NCBI GenBank assembly: GCA_003586005.1
Contig: NSKI01000016.1
Coordinates: 1-53,212, forward strand
Direction of reading: 5' to 3'
Source of the DNA: Haloplasmatales bacterium 4B
GTDB taxonomy: Bacteria; Bacillota_I; Bacilli_A; Haloplasmatales; Haloplasmataceae
Length of the DNA stretch: 53,212 nucleotides
The notes under the pieces were generated by a model. That model did no database searches, was not told where the DNA came from, and saw nothing but the letters and a program-made list of their open reading frames with translations. Positions 17,349 through 26,512 of the stretch are shown here, piece after piece. The translations under genes were made by a program, and so were the position numbers. Every line of letters starts with the position of its first letter. Within the stretch, counting starts at the first letter, position 1.

Positions 17349-18182
17349 TTAAAATTCTTGATCTTTATGAGCAGTAACTGATGCTAAAATAGCAATATAA
17401 ATATAAATAAATGTTATTGTCGTAATCAAAAATGAAGAAAAACTATTTATTCTTAATAAATCTAAGATTACACCGATTGTAATAGCGAATGTTTGTGCGA
17501 ATACCGCAATTTTAAATATTTCTTTAAATCTCAAATTAAATCTTCGATAAAACATGAAAAATAAAAGGGCGTAAAATAAAGTTTCTAAAATACTAATAAC
17601 AAAAGTAATTAGAATATTAATACCTAAAATTACAGGAACTAATGGTTTCATTAATTGGTTTAATCCACCCGTAAATAAATAATAAAATTCTTCTTCAGGA
17701 TTACTAGCATTTTTAATTGTTTCAAAATTAAATTGTTGCCATTTAGTAGGCAATTCATCATAAGTATATTCAATATAAACAATATTTCTATCAACTATCT
17801 TAACACCTTTTTCAGTTAATTTCAGATAGAATAGATTACTATCAATCTTAAGTGAATCATCTAAATCAGTTGTTATGACAAACATCCGACCAGCACCAAT
17901 TTCCTGTTGTTTAGATCCATCATCTTTGCACGCTAATGTTTTATTACTTAACGAACAATTAGGCAATTTATTAGCATTATCAAAATCAAAACCAGACATC
18001 GATTCTACTATTTCTTTATCTGAAAGAGTTAATTCTGGACTAGAAATAGTCTCAATAATGGGAACAACTAAAGAAAAAATTGTTAGTATTAATAAATAAA
18101 GCAATACTTTTAATAAATGTGTTTTTCTATATTCAATTAATGTTGATGGGTGAAATAAAATATTATTTAATTTTTCTGTCAT
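17349..18182 (-). CDS. DUF1189 family membrane protein
   Basis: 277 residues. One hydrophobic segment lies near residues 23-43 and three or four fill the carboxy-terminal third (about 180-270), separated by a polar domain of roughly 130 residues. The pattern and sequence (amino-terminal FHPSTLIEYRK, carboxy-terminal FRRF-like repeats after YALLFFMFY) resemble the DUF1189 family, once linked by genome context to maltodextrin use in Bacillus (YvdJ). No catalytic motif is visible and the function is unknown. It is divergent from ytqA and ends just before the leuS promoter. The family call is moderately sure. Confidence 0.7.
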   Translation of the reverse strand: MTEKLNNILFHPSTLIEYRKTHLLKVLLYLLILTIFSLVVPIIETISSPELTLSDKEIVESMSGFDFDNANKLPNCSLSNKTLACKDDGSKQQEIGAGRMFVITTDLDDSLKIDSNLFYLKLTEKGVKIVDRNIVYIEYTYDELPTKWQQFNFETIKNASNPEEEFYYLFTGGLNQLMKPLVPVILGINILITFVISILETLFYALLFFMFYRRFNLRFKEIFKIAVFAQTFAITIGVILDLLRINSFSSFLITTITFIYIYIAILASVTAHKDQEF

Positions 18183-18303
18183 TACTGATCACCTCAAATT
18201 ATACTATTACTATTTTAACGCGTTTTGAACATTTTTTAAACATAAAGTGGAAAAATAAACAAAAAACTAACTTTTTTATGTTAAAATTATCTTAGGTGAT
18301 AAA

Positions 18304-19254
18304 ATGAATTCTAGTGAATTAAACAAAAAACGTTATTATACATTAAGCAATTATTATAAATTTAGATTCCATGAAAAGGTATTTAAAGTATCATTAAATG
18401 CAAATTTTACATGTCCTAATAAAACCGGCAAATCAGGTTTTGGTGGTTGTACATATTGTTCGCCACTAGGAAGTGGTGATTTTGCTGGCAATAAACAAGA
18501 TGATCTTTTAACTCAATTTGATGTAGTTAAAGAAATGATGCATAAAAAATGGCCAAAAGCTAAATACATTGCTTATTTTCAAGCAAATACTAATACTTAT
18601 GCACCAGTAGAAGTATTAAAAGAAAAATATGAGAGAGTATTAAATTACTGTGATGATATTGTCGGTTTATCTATTTCAACAAGACCCGATTGTTTAGAAG
18701 ATGATATTGTTGATTATTTATGTGAATTAAATAAAAAGACAAATCTCTTTGTTGAAGTAGGTTTACAAACAATTCATGAAGAAAGTGCAAAGTTAATTAA
18801 TAGAGGCCATAATTTACAAGTGTTTATCGATGCGGTTAATAAATTACGAAATAAAAACATTGAAGTAATTGTCCATATTATAAATGGATTACCTTATGAA
18901 ACCCAAGAAATGATGTTAGAGACAGTTAAAGAACTTGTTAAACTAGATATTCAAGGTATAAAAATCCATCTTCTTCATGTTATTAAAAATACTAGAATGG
19001 GTAGAGATTTTATTAAAAATCCATTTCCACTTATGACAAAAGATGAATATGTTGACACAGTAATAAAACAATTAGAATTAATACCTAAAAATGTCGTAAT
19101 CCATCGTTTAACAGGAGATGCAGTAAGAGAAGATTTAATTGGTCCTATGTGGAGTTTAAAAAAATGGGAAGTATTAAATTCTATAGATGATGAATTTAAA
19201 AAAAGAGATACTTATCAAGGTAGGTTATATGATGAATCTAGAACAAGTAATTAA
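18304..19254 (+). CDS. ytqA: Radical SAM protein of the YtqA/TIGR01212 family
   Basis: 316 residues. The amino-terminal region carries the cluster ligands in NFTCPNKTGKSGFGGCTYC, a long-spaced radical-SAM motif typical of this family. It continues through a barrel with VGLSISTRPDCL and VEVGLQTIHEES, and ends with IHRLTGDAVREDLIGP. The reaction is not settled in my knowledge; the family is conserved next to ytqB in Firmicutes, which suggests a link to tRNA wobble-uridine modification. AGGTGAT precedes the ATG. The next gene overlaps its 3' end. Confidence 0.93.
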   Translation: MNSSELNKKRYYTLSNYYKFRFHEKVFKVSLNANFTCPNKTGKSGFGGCTYCSPLGSGDFAGNKQDDLLTQFDVVKEMMHKKWPKAKYIAYFQANTNTYAPVEVLKEKYERVLNYCDDIVGLSISTRPDCLEDDIVDYLCELNKKTNLFVEVGLQTIHEESAKLINRGHNLQVFIDAVNKLRNKNIEVIVHIINGLPYETQEMMLETVKELVKLDIQGIKIHLLHVIKNTRMGRDFIKNPFPLMTKDEYVDTVIKQLELIPKNVVIHRLTGDAVREDLIGPMWSLKKWEVLNSIDDEFKKRDTYQGRLYDESRTSN

Positions 19255-19804
19255 CTACGCTAAGACATTAATTAAAGCGTGTACAAAATCAGGGGATATA
19301 ACAATTGATGCCACGGTTGGAAATGGCTTTGATACTATTTTTTTAGCTCAAGTAGTAAAAGAAAAAGGTATTGTGTTTGGTTTTGATATTCAAAAACAAG
19401 CAATCGAAAATACAAAAAAACGACTAGATAATTACAAGATTAAAAATGTAAATTTATTTCAAGTTGGGCACGAGTATTTGCAAGAATATATTCCCAATAA
19501 ATATCATGGAAATATAGCTAGTGCTATTTTTAATCTAGGGTTTTTACCTAAAGGCAACAAAGCAATAACTACAAAATGGGAAACAACAATTGAAGCAATA
19601 AAACAGATACTTAATATTATAAAAATCAATGGCGTAATTGTTATTATTGTCTATCCTGGCCATAAACAAGGAAAATTAGAAAAAGAAAAATTATTAGAAT
19701 ATTTATCAACATTAGATCAAAAAGAAGAACAAGTGTTAACATACAAATTCATCAATCAAATCAATGATGCTCCATTTTTAATAGCGATTGAGAAAATAAG
19801 GTAA
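19232..19804 (+). CDS. mnmM: tRNA wobble-uridine methyltransferase MnmM (YtqB)
   Basis: 190-residue Rossmann-fold SAM methyltransferase. The SAM motif is ITIDATVGNGFDTIFLA, then FGFDIQKQAIENT; a later NLGFLPKGNK replaces the usual catalytic NPPY, and VYPGHKQGKLEKE is typical of the YtqB family. YtqB has been shown to complete mnm5s2U at tRNA position 34 as MnmM. Tandem ATGs at 19229 and 19232 follow AAGGTAGG; I used the second for spacing. It overlaps ytqA by 23 nt, so the two are co-expressed. Confidence 0.9.
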   Translation: MNLEQVINYAKTLIKACTKSGDITIDATVGNGFDTIFLAQVVKEKGIVFGFDIQKQAIENTKKRLDNYKIKNVNLFQVGHEYLQEYIPNKYHGNIASAIFNLGFLPKGNKAITTKWETTIEAIKQILNIIKINGVIVIIVYPGHKQGKLEKEKLLEYLSTLDQKEEQVLTYKFINQINDAPFLIAIEKIR

Positions 19805-19824
19805 ATAAATTTAAGTTTTTCCAA

Positions 19825-20883
19825 CTACTCTACAATTCTTTTAATATGAGGAGGTAAAACTGTTGTTACTTCATAAGTTATAGTTTGTAAATGCTTTGCG
19901 ATATAAATTGCTTTAATATGTGGTCCAATTATTTCAACATCAGCAGTAAGTCCTTTTTGGGGCAAATTTATCATCATTGAATTCATACAGATATTACCAA
20001 TTATATCGCAGTAGTTTCCATCTATATATACTTTTCTCCCTGTATTTTTACGAATGATCCCGTCACTATATCCTAAAGGCATTACCCCAATAATAGCATC
20101 TTGATAAGCCTTAAAATTAGCGTTGTAACCAACGGTTTCTCCTTTTTTTACTTCTTTTTCAATTACAACTTTAGAATACATTGATAAAACTGGTTTAACA
20201 TAATTGCTTTCACATAAACCATATAGTCCTAACCCTATTCTTACGTGTGTAGATTGCTTAATATCTAAATTGTTTAACGTAGCAGATGTACTACACAAAT
20301 GTACATATTTAAACTCATAAGGTATAGATTGATATATTTCTAAAAATTTCTCTTGTTGAGATTTACTATAAATTATATTGTGAGGGGAATGAAAATGAGT
20401 ATAAACTCCTACTGCTTTTAAAACTTCACTTTTTTTTATAAATTTTAAAATAGCTTGGTATTCCTCAATCGATTTTAACCCCATCCGATTCATACCTGAA
20501 TCAATTTTAATATGAACTAAGACTTTTTTTTCAAAATGTTTGTATCTTTCTTCAATTAATTGTGCATCATTCAAACTACTAATTGTAATCATGATATCAT
20601 TATTTACTGCTATCCCTACAAATTCTATGTTGAGCGGATTTAACACTAATATAGGTAAATCAATATCACCATTTCTTAAAGCAATTGCACTATCTAGTGA
20701 AGCAACAGCAAAGAGATCAGCTTCTGTTTTTAATACTGAGGCAACTTCAAGTAATCCATGTCCATAGGCATTACTCTTAATAACAGCAATTAACTTTTTA
20801 TTGCTTAAGTCTTTAAAATATTTGGCATTGTGTTTTAGATTTTCCCTACTAATTTTTATATACGTTTCACAAAATTGGTTCAT
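19825..20883 (-). CDS. alr: Alanine racemase
   Basis: 352-residue fold-type III PLP enzyme interconverting L- and D-alanine for cell-wall precursors. The PLP lysine is in AVIKSNAYGHGLLEVA near residue 35. HIKIDSGMNRMGL holds the conserved Arg, the catalytic Tyr is in VGYNANFKA, and MPLGYSDGI and ICMNSMM complete the carboxy-terminal domain. AGGGAG precedes the ATG. It follows rsmI after a hairpin. Together with murE it suggests peptide-bearing cell-wall or wall-like chemistry in this organism. Confidence 0.96.
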   Translation of the reverse strand: MNQFCETYIKISRENLKHNAKYFKDLSNKKLIAVIKSNAYGHGLLEVASVLKTEADLFAVASLDSAIALRNGDIDLPILVLNPLNIEFVGIAVNNDIMITISSLNDAQLIEERYKHFEKKVLVHIKIDSGMNRMGLKSIEEYQAILKFIKKSEVLKAVGVYTHFHSPHNIIYSKSQQEKFLEIYQSIPYEFKYVHLCSTSATLNNLDIKQSTHVRIGLGLYGLCESNYVKPVLSMYSKVVIEKEVKKGETVGYNANFKAYQDAIIGVMPLGYSDGIIRKNTGRKVYIDGNYCDIIGNICMNSMMINLPQKGLTADVEIIGPHIKAIYIAKHLQTITYEVTTVLPPHIKRIVE

Positions 20884-20917
20884 ATTTTACTCCCTTTTCT
20901 CATTTATTTATAATAGA

Positions 20918-20946
20918 CAAAAAATGCCTAGGGTATACTAAGCATT
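20918..20946 (-). terminator. Terminator after rsmI
   Basis: AATGCCTAG (20923-20931) pairs with CTAAGCATT (20938-20946) with one mismatch, overlapping the rsmI stop. On the minus strand it is followed by TTTTTTGTC. Confidence 0.7.
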
Positions 20947-21802
20947 AATTCTGTTGATGATAAACATTATAAATATCCCTTTTAGCTACTTTTCTATCAA
21001 GAGCGACTCTTCTAATCGCATCATTTTTCGACATACCAATCTCTAAATAATAATTTACGTGTTCTACTACATCCATTTCTAATAGTGAATCATCAATTTC
21101 TTGTGGATGAGTATTAGCCTCAACAATTATTACAATTTCACCTTTGATCTCTTCATAATAAGAATTTACATCGTTAATTAATCCACGATAAACTTCCTCA
21201 TAGCGTTTTGTAATCTCTCTAACAATAGCGCATTTTCTCTCCCCAAAAATCTCACTCATGATAGAGATAGTTTCTTTAAAACGATGTGGTGATTCATAAA
21301 AAATCATAGTATATGGATGATATTTTATCTCTTCAATTTGTTTCCTTTTACTAGATTTTTTATGATCTAAGAAACCAAAAAAGGTAAAAGGATGTGGCAT
21401 AATCCCTGAACAAATAAGTCCAGATATTAAGGCACTTGCTCCTGGAATGGGTACAACATCTATATCTTTTTCAATTGCTAAACAAACAATTTCATACCCA
21501 GGGTCAGAAATACATGGAGTTCCGGCATCACTTACTAATGCTACATTTTTACCCTCCAATATTTTATTGATAATTCCGATTCCTGCTTCATATTTATTAT
21601 GTTCATGATAACTAATTAAAGGTTTTTTAATCTCATAATAATTTAATAACTTTATGGTCACACGGGTATCTTCACACGCAATATAATCAACCATTTTTAA
21701 AGTTTCTAATCCTCTTAATGTCATATCGCCTAAATTCCCAATAGGTGTTGCCACTAAATATAACTTGGAATTTTCTTTTTTAAAACTTTTTTGAATATTC
21801 AT
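20945..21802 (-). CDS. rsmI: 16S rRNA (cytidine-1402-2'-O)-methyltransferase RsmI
   Basis: 285 residues of the tetrapyrrole-methylase superfamily. Signature motifs: LYLVATPIGNLGDMTLRGLE, CEDTRVTIKLLNYY, SYHEHN, ALVSDAGTPCISDPG, PIPGASALISGL, FFGFL and FYESPHR. It 2'-O-methylates C1402 in the 16S decoding centre, usually with RsmH. It has a promoter on its own (21875-21902) and is followed by a terminator before alr, so alr may depend on readthrough or another start. Confidence 0.97.
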   Translation of the reverse strand: MNIQKSFKKENSKLYLVATPIGNLGDMTLRGLETLKMVDYIACEDTRVTIKLLNYYEIKKPLISYHEHNKYEAGIGIINKILEGKNVALVSDAGTPCISDPGYEIVCLAIEKDIDVVPIPGASALISGLICSGIMPHPFTFFGFLDHKKSSKRKQIEEIKYHPYTMIFYESPHRFKETISIMSEIFGERKCAIVREITKRYEEVYRGLINDVNSYYEEIKGEIVIIVEANTHPQEIDDSLLEMDVVEHVNYYLEIGMSKNDAIRRVALDRKVAKRDIYNVYHQQN

Positions 21803-21874
21803 ATTTCACCACCAGTTTTTATTTTTACAAGCTCGTACTTATTTAAACATGAATATTAAGTAATCTATATTTAA

Positions 21875-21902
21875 ATTATAATACATAACAATAATATGTC
21901 AA
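21875..21902 (-). promoter_or_regulatory. Promoter of rsmI
   Basis: On the minus strand TTGACA (21902-21897), 16 nt, TATAAT (21880-21875). Strong consensus match. Confidence 0.75.
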
Positions 21903-21903
21903 T

Positions 21904-21944
21904 AAAAAAAGCTGTTGGCTAGATAGCTCACCAACAACTTTGTG
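21904..21944 (-). terminator. thiT terminator
   Basis: On the minus strand GTTGTTGG pairs with CCAACAGC around TGAGCTATCTAG and is followed by a run of seven T. It lies 14 nt after the thiT stop. Confidence 0.85.
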
Positions 21945-21957
21945 ATTAGTAATATAA

Positions 21958-22536
21958 TTATTCTGCAAATAATTGCTTTGCGTATTTAAATAAAGCTACT
22001 AAAACAATTGTCGATACGATTATTGTTGGAATCATATAAAGACCATTATAAAAAATCGACCAAGTATGAGGATTAAAACCTTTTAATGTCTTACCAAAAA
22101 TCTTAAATTCCTCTGGTACGTATGCACTCCAAAAAATAACTCCTGCTAAGTAATGAGAGAAATATCTTAACAAACCTGCAATAATTGCTCCCATTATTAG
22201 CTGAAAAGAACTTAGTTTTTTATGAAAAGTAGTTAAAATTCCAGCAAAACCTACAACAGCATAAGGAACAGGATAATCCAAAATATATTGAAAAAATTGG
22301 AGAAAGTGTCCTCCCCAAATAATTTGAATGGTTCCTACAATAAGACCTGTTGTAACCCCAGCAATAATCCCTCTCCTAAATGAAATAACCATAATTGGGA
22401 CCATAGCAATACTAATAGATCCACCATAAGGATAAATTGTTCCTGTTGTTATTTGCGCTAAATAATCTAACGCCAAAGCAAGTGCTGCCAAAATTGAAAT
22501 TTCGGCAATGACTAATGTTTCTTGATTTGTTTTCAT
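21958..22536 (-). CDS. thiT: Thiamine ECF transporter S component ThiT
   Basis: 192-residue membrane protein with about six helices. YPYGGSISIAMVPIMVISFR near residues 36-55 is the conserved ThiT signature, and Trp-bearing loops WGGHFLQF and YNGLYM fit the thiamine-binding face. It is the substrate-binding subunit that joins a shared EcfA-EcfA'-EcfT energising module, which is not encoded in this window. A TPP riboswitch directly upstream independently supports thiamine as substrate. GGGAGGAG precedes the ATG. Confidence 0.95.
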   Translation of the reverse strand: MKTNQETLVIAEISILAALALALDYLAQITTGTIYPYGGSISIAMVPIMVISFRRGIIAGVTTGLIVGTIQIIWGGHFLQFFQYILDYPVPYAVVGFAGILTTFHKKLSSFQLIMGAIIAGLLRYFSHYLAGVIFWSAYVPEEFKIFGKTLKGFNPHTWSIFYNGLYMIPTIIVSTIVLVALFKYAKQLFAE

Positions 22537-22591
22537 GTATTTCTCCTCCCTTTAACAAGGAAGCTTCGCGCATACCCTGATGACTAATATT

Positions 22592-22718
22592 AAATAAAAA
22601 ACCTCTTGAAAAGATCAAGAGATTTAGAGTCATCTGTCTTTCCCTACGCTAGCATTACCTAGACCAGGTTCAACGGGTCGTTAATTTAATAACCTCTCAG
22701 CCTTATAAGCTCCCCAAA
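22592..22718 (-). ncRNA. TPP (THI-box) riboswitch controlling thiT
   Basis: On the minus strand the aptamer runs GGGGAGC, GGCTGAGAGG, then GACCCGTTGAACCTGGTCTAG and GTAATGCTAGCGTAGGGA, matching the conserved THI-box core (CUGAGA, ACCCGUUGAACCUGAUCUGG, UAAUGCCAGCGUAGGGA). It is followed by a terminator, CTCTTGA...TCAAGAG with TTTTTTA (22621-22592). ATGACT before and AGTCAT after the terminator can also pair. TPP binding should switch off thiT. Confidence 0.97.
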
Positions 22719-22782
22719 ATTAAATTGTACACATATATTATAACAATAATAAATATGTTTGTAAATTAAATTGCTTAATTTT

Positions 22783-24999
22783 TTAAGAAATTAAAGTAAT
22801 TGCCGGGTGATTAATATCTAATTTTTTTATACCATGGGCTGCTGAGAAAGCAATTGTACAAATATCTTTATCGATATTCACAACCACACCTTCACCAAAT
22901 CTAGAATGAATAATTTTAGCCCCTAATTTAACTTGTTTTTCATTTATATTACTTTTTTTATCTGGAATATCAAAAGTAGGGACTGAACTTATTTGTTTTT
23001 TAATTTTTTCCAATTTCTTAACTTTTTTTACACCTTGATAACTTAGCAAATCCGGATCAATTTCAGAAATAAACCTCGATTCCAAATTCACTCGATAATT
23101 ACCATATAATTTACGCATTTCTGAATTTGTTATAAACAGCTCATTTTCAGCCCGGGTAATTGCCACATACATTAATCTTCGCTCTTCTTCTAATTCTTCA
23201 GGCATTACATCATCTCTTCCTAATGGGAAGATATTTTCTTCAACTCCATAGATAAAGACTACTGGGAATTCTAAACCTTTCGCTGCATGAATCGTCATTA
23301 ATTTAACTGCGTTGTCTTTATTAACCTTTCTGTCACTAGATAGGGTAATGTTATTCAATATTAAACAGAGTTTATCATATGCTGTAATTTCTTCCTTTCC
23401 AATTTCGCCTGATTCATTTAAGTCTTCTTCAACATCTAAGGTTAATGTTTTAAACTCCGCTAAGTTTTCTATTCTAGCGTTTGCTTCATCACTATTTTCT
23501 AGTTTTAAAGCACTTAGATAACCTGTCTTTTCTAAAACCATATCAATATAATCATTAATATCAATATCAATTAATTCCGTTTTAAGTTTTTCAATTATTC
23601 TGGTAAACTCCATCAAACTTGATTTCGCCCTACTAGGTAATGTACTAGCTTTTTCAACAGCAGTAAATAAAGAAACATCATGAAGAGTTGAATACTGCTT
23701 TAATAATTCTAAGGTCGCATTACCCACCCCCCTCTTTGGTACATTCACTACTCTTAAAAAAGCTATATCATCATCTTTATTAACTATTAATCGCAAATAT
23801 GCGACTAAATCTTTAATTTCTCTACGTTCAAAAAAACCAACATTTCCATAAATAAAATAATCAATTTTATAACGGATAAATACCTTTTCAAGCGCTAAAC
23901 TCATCGCATTAGTTCGATATAAAATTGCAATATCATTTAGTTTATACTCTCCGCTTTTACATTTTTCAATTATTTTTTGAGCAATATATTCTGTCTCAAC
24001 ATCACTATTTAAAGCACGATAATATATCGCATGATTTTTTTCATCATTTTTTTGACTCCATAATTTTTTAACATATTTTCCTTTACTATAATTATTTTGA
24101 ATCACACAATTTGCGATATCTAAAATATTTTGATATGAGCGATAATTTTGCTCTAAATAAATGGTTTTAACTAATTTATTAGAATTTACAAAATCCTTCT
24201 CAAATTCAATAATATTACGAATATCAGCTCCACGCCAACTATATATTGACTGATCCGAATCACCAACAGCAAAAATATTATAATGCATTTTCGAAAGCAT
24301 CTTTACAATTTTAAATTGTGATTGATTTGTATCTTGATATTCATCTACTAATATAAATTGAAACTTCTTTTGATAAAAACTTAAAACAGTTTCATCACGC
24401 TCAAATAAACGGATAGTAAGCATAATTAAGTCATCAAAATCTAGAGCGTTTGCTCTTCTTAAACTTTCCTGATATCTTTTATAAACACGATAGACAATAT
24501 CTGTGTATTCATCTTCAATTAATTTCTTAAAATCTTCTGGAAACAAATAATCATTCTTTGCGTTTGATATCGTATTTTTAATTCTTTTTGGTGGAAAATG
24601 TTTAGCATCAATATTTAAATCAGTTAATACTTTTTTTATTAAACTAAATGTATCACCATCATCATAAATAATAAAATTAGAACGATACCCCAAAATATCA
24701 ATATCTTGTCTTAAAATATGAACACCTAGTGAGTGAAAGGTTGAAATATACATATCCCTACCAATAGGTCCTATTAAATCAATAACACGACTTTTCATTT
24801 CTTTAGCCGCTTTATTTGTAAATGTAATCGCTAAAATATTATAATTTGAAACATTCTTCTCTTTTATTAAATAAGCAATTCTATTCGTCAATACCTTTGT
24901 TTTTCCACTTCCTGCTCCAGCCATTACTAACAAAGGACCTTCAAAATGCTTAACAGCCTCAAGCTGTTGTGGATTTAGATTCTCTAAAATTTGTTTCAT
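22783..24999 (-). CDS. pcrA: ATP-dependent DNA helicase PcrA/UvrD
   Basis: 738-residue SF1 helicase. Motifs in order: LNPQQLEAVKH (Q motif), VMAGAGSGKTKVLTNR (Walker A), ITFTNKAAKEMKSR, DEYQDTNQSQ (Walker B), VGDSDQSIYSWRGAD, LEQNYRSYQNIL, MTIHAAKGLEFPVVF and RRLMYVAITRAENEL. The carboxy tail KIIHSRFGEGVVV is the PcrA-type tudor-like domain that binds RNA polymerase. It unwinds DNA in repair, displaces RecA and acts in transcription-replication conflicts. No ligA or pcrB is adjacent. A palindrome overlaps its promoter region. Confidence 0.97.
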   Translation of the reverse strand: MKQILENLNPQQLEAVKHFEGPLLVMAGAGSGKTKVLTNRIAYLIKEKNVSNYNILAITFTNKAAKEMKSRVIDLIGPIGRDMYISTFHSLGVHILRQDIDILGYRSNFIIYDDGDTFSLIKKVLTDLNIDAKHFPPKRIKNTISNAKNDYLFPEDFKKLIEDEYTDIVYRVYKRYQESLRRANALDFDDLIMLTIRLFERDETVLSFYQKKFQFILVDEYQDTNQSQFKIVKMLSKMHYNIFAVGDSDQSIYSWRGADIRNIIEFEKDFVNSNKLVKTIYLEQNYRSYQNILDIANCVIQNNYSKGKYVKKLWSQKNDEKNHAIYYRALNSDVETEYIAQKIIEKCKSGEYKLNDIAILYRTNAMSLALEKVFIRYKIDYFIYGNVGFFERREIKDLVAYLRLIVNKDDDIAFLRVVNVPKRGVGNATLELLKQYSTLHDVSLFTAVEKASTLPSRAKSSLMEFTRIIEKLKTELIDIDINDYIDMVLEKTGYLSALKLENSDEANARIENLAEFKTLTLDVEEDLNESGEIGKEEITAYDKLCLILNNITLSSDRKVNKDNAVKLMTIHAAKGLEFPVVFIYGVEENIFPLGRDDVMPEELEEERRLMYVAITRAENELFITNSEMRKLYGNYRVNLESRFISEIDPDLLSYQGVKKVKKLEKIKKQISSVPTFDIPDKKSNINEKQVKLGAKIIHSRFGEGVVVNIDKDICTIAFSAAHGIKKLDINHPAITLIS

Positions 25000-25014
25000 A
25001 TAATCACCTATTCT

Positions 25015-25038
25015 TCATTATAACAAACATTAGTTTGT
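25015..25038 (-). promoter_or_regulatory. pcrA -10 region with adjacent palindrome
   Basis: On the minus strand a TATAAT at about 25022-25017 precedes pcrA. Just upstream lies ACAAAC-TAAT-GTTTGT (25038-25023), a perfect 6+6 inverted repeat in the usual spacer and -35 area. It resembles but does not match the Firmicutes SOS box (GAACN4GTTC). Confidence 0.45.
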
Positions 25039-25126
25039 ATTTCATTATTTTTTATAAATAAATCTTAGATAATTATAACAAACTTTCTAATAATAATAAA
25101 TAAAGAAATAAAAATTGGAGTACCAC

Positions 25127-25978
25127 ATGGATATTAAAGAAGTTTTAAAGATATCATTTGATTATAATAAAATTATTCAAAAGACAACACAAATAATTAT
25201 AATAATTGCTTTTGCAATAATTATTTATTATCTAATTAGTTTTATAATAAGAAGAATATTTTCTTTATCATTTAAAAAGTTTAGAATTAGATATCACGAT
25301 TTAATGCGCAAAAGACAAAAAACCATGGAAAAAATAATTTTAAGTTTGTGGCGTTATTTTGTTTACTTTGTTACATTTTTAATTTCTCTATCAGTTGTAG
25401 GAATTAACATTCAAACAATATTAGCTGGAGCTGGAATCTTAGGAGTAGTAATCGGTGTAGGAAGTCAAAATTTAATGAAAGACTTTTTAGAAGGCTTTTT
25501 CAACATATTTGAAAACAATTTATCTGTTAGTGATTATGTAGTAATTGATACTGTGGAAGGTAATATAATTGATATAGGATTAAGAACTCTCAAGATTAAA
25601 AGTTATACTGGCGAAGTGCATATTATACCTAATTCTAAAATTGGTCATATCATAAACTATTCTCTTGATGATGGAAAAGCACTTGTTGACATCCTAGTAG
25701 ACTACGAAGTTGATTTAGATAATGCACTTGAAACTATTAGAGCTACCCTTATTAAAATCAAACCTAAAAATAACAATATTTTATCTGAACCAATCATCCA
25801 AGGAGTCAATAAATTAAAAGAAATAGGTTATGAAATTAGGATTATTTGTATAACCGTAAGAGAGACGCATTGGTCCGTTCAACGTTTTATGCGTGGCGAA
25901 TTAATGAAAGCATTTAAAGAAAACCAAATAAATATTGGTATCAATCAAATTATTATTAAAGAACATATTTCAATATAA
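25127..25978 (+). CDS. MscS-family mechanosensitive channel
   Basis: 283 residues with membrane helices near 20-45, 75-95 and a pore helix around GAGILGVVIGVGSQNLM. Then follow the MscS hallmark KDFLEGFFNIFENNLSVSDY and a beta domain with VEGNIIDIGLRTLKIKSYTG and IIPNSKI. It opens under membrane tension to release solutes on osmotic downshock. It resembles Bacillus YkuT in size and layout. I start at ATG 25127, since a TTG at 25115 overlaps the TTGGAG site. Monocistronic on +, with a shared terminator downstream. Confidence 0.93.
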   Translation: MDIKEVLKISFDYNKIIQKTTQIIIIIAFAIIIYYLISFIIRRIFSLSFKKFRIRYHDLMRKRQKTMEKIILSLWRYFVYFVTFLISLSVVGINIQTILAGAGILGVVIGVGSQNLMKDFLEGFFNIFENNLSVSDYVVIDTVEGNIIDIGLRTLKIKSYTGEVHIIPNSKIGHIINYSLDDGKALVDILVDYEVDLDNALETIRATLIKIKPKNNNILSEPIIQGVNKLKEIGYEIRIICITVRETHWSVQRFMRGELMKAFKENQINIGINQIIIKEHISI

Positions 25979-26002
25979 ATAAATACCTTATATTTTATAT
26001 AT

Positions 26003-26037
26003 AAAATGTCTAAGCAAAAATACTTAGACATTTTTAT
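26003..26037. terminator. Bidirectional terminator between the MscS gene and ribH
   Basis: AAAATGTCTAAG (26003-26014) pairs perfectly with CTTAGACATTTT (26023-26034), with T and A runs on the outer sides. It ends both convergent units. Confidence 0.88.
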
Positions 26038-26050
26038 TCATATGAATTTC

Positions 26051-26512
26051 TTATAATTGTTTTATTAAATTTACCATCTCAATAGCTGTAACAGCTGCAT
26101 CATACCCTTTATTACCTGCTTTAGTTCCTGCACGTTCAATTGCTTGTTCAATTGTATCAGTTGTTAATACACCAAAGATCACTGGCAATTCAGTCTCTAA
26201 TGATACATGGGCAATTCCTTTAGAAACTTCATTTGCTACAAAATCAAAGTGTGGTGTTGAACCTCTTATAACTGCTCCTAAACAAATTACCGCGTTATAA
26301 TTATTAGATTTTGCCAGCTTTTTGGCAACTAATGGTATTTCGAAAGCTCCTGGCACCCATGCAACTTCAATCTGATTTTCTTCTACACCATGTCGTTTTA
26401 AAGCATCAATTGCTCCATCTAACAATTTACCACCAATGAATTCGTTAAAACGTCCAACTATAATAGCAAATTTCTGATTTAGTGATATTACATTTCCTTC
26501 AATATTCCTCAA
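26051..26512 (-). CDS. ribH: 6,7-dimethyl-8-ribityllumazine synthase
   Basis: 153-residue enzyme making lumazine from the ribityl-pyrimidine and dihydroxybutanone phosphate. Motifs: [23 protein letters not shown], and the active-site segment [19 protein letters not shown] with the catalytic His. It begins with TTG directly abutting the ribBA stop; GGAGG lies in the last ribBA codons. Last gene of ribD-ribE-ribBA-ribH. Confidence 0.97.
   Translation of the reverse strand: MRNIEGNVISLNQKFAIIVGRFNEFIGGKLLDGAIDALKRHGVEENQIEVAWVPGAFEIPLVAKKLAKSNNYNAVICLGAVIRGSTPHFDFVANEVSKGIAHVSLETELPVIFGVLTTDTIEQAIERAGTKAGNKGYDAAVTAIEMVNLIKQL

Noticed and set aside
22412-22633. Minus frame of 73 codons at the start of thiT
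   Set aside because: It overlaps thiT in another frame and runs over the TPP riboswitch terminator; thiT has the proper ribosome-binding site and conserved sequence.
25023-25038. LexA (SOS) box at pcrA
   Set aside because: The arms are ACAAAC/GTTTGT, lacking the essential GAAC/GTTC bases; kept only as a palindrome.
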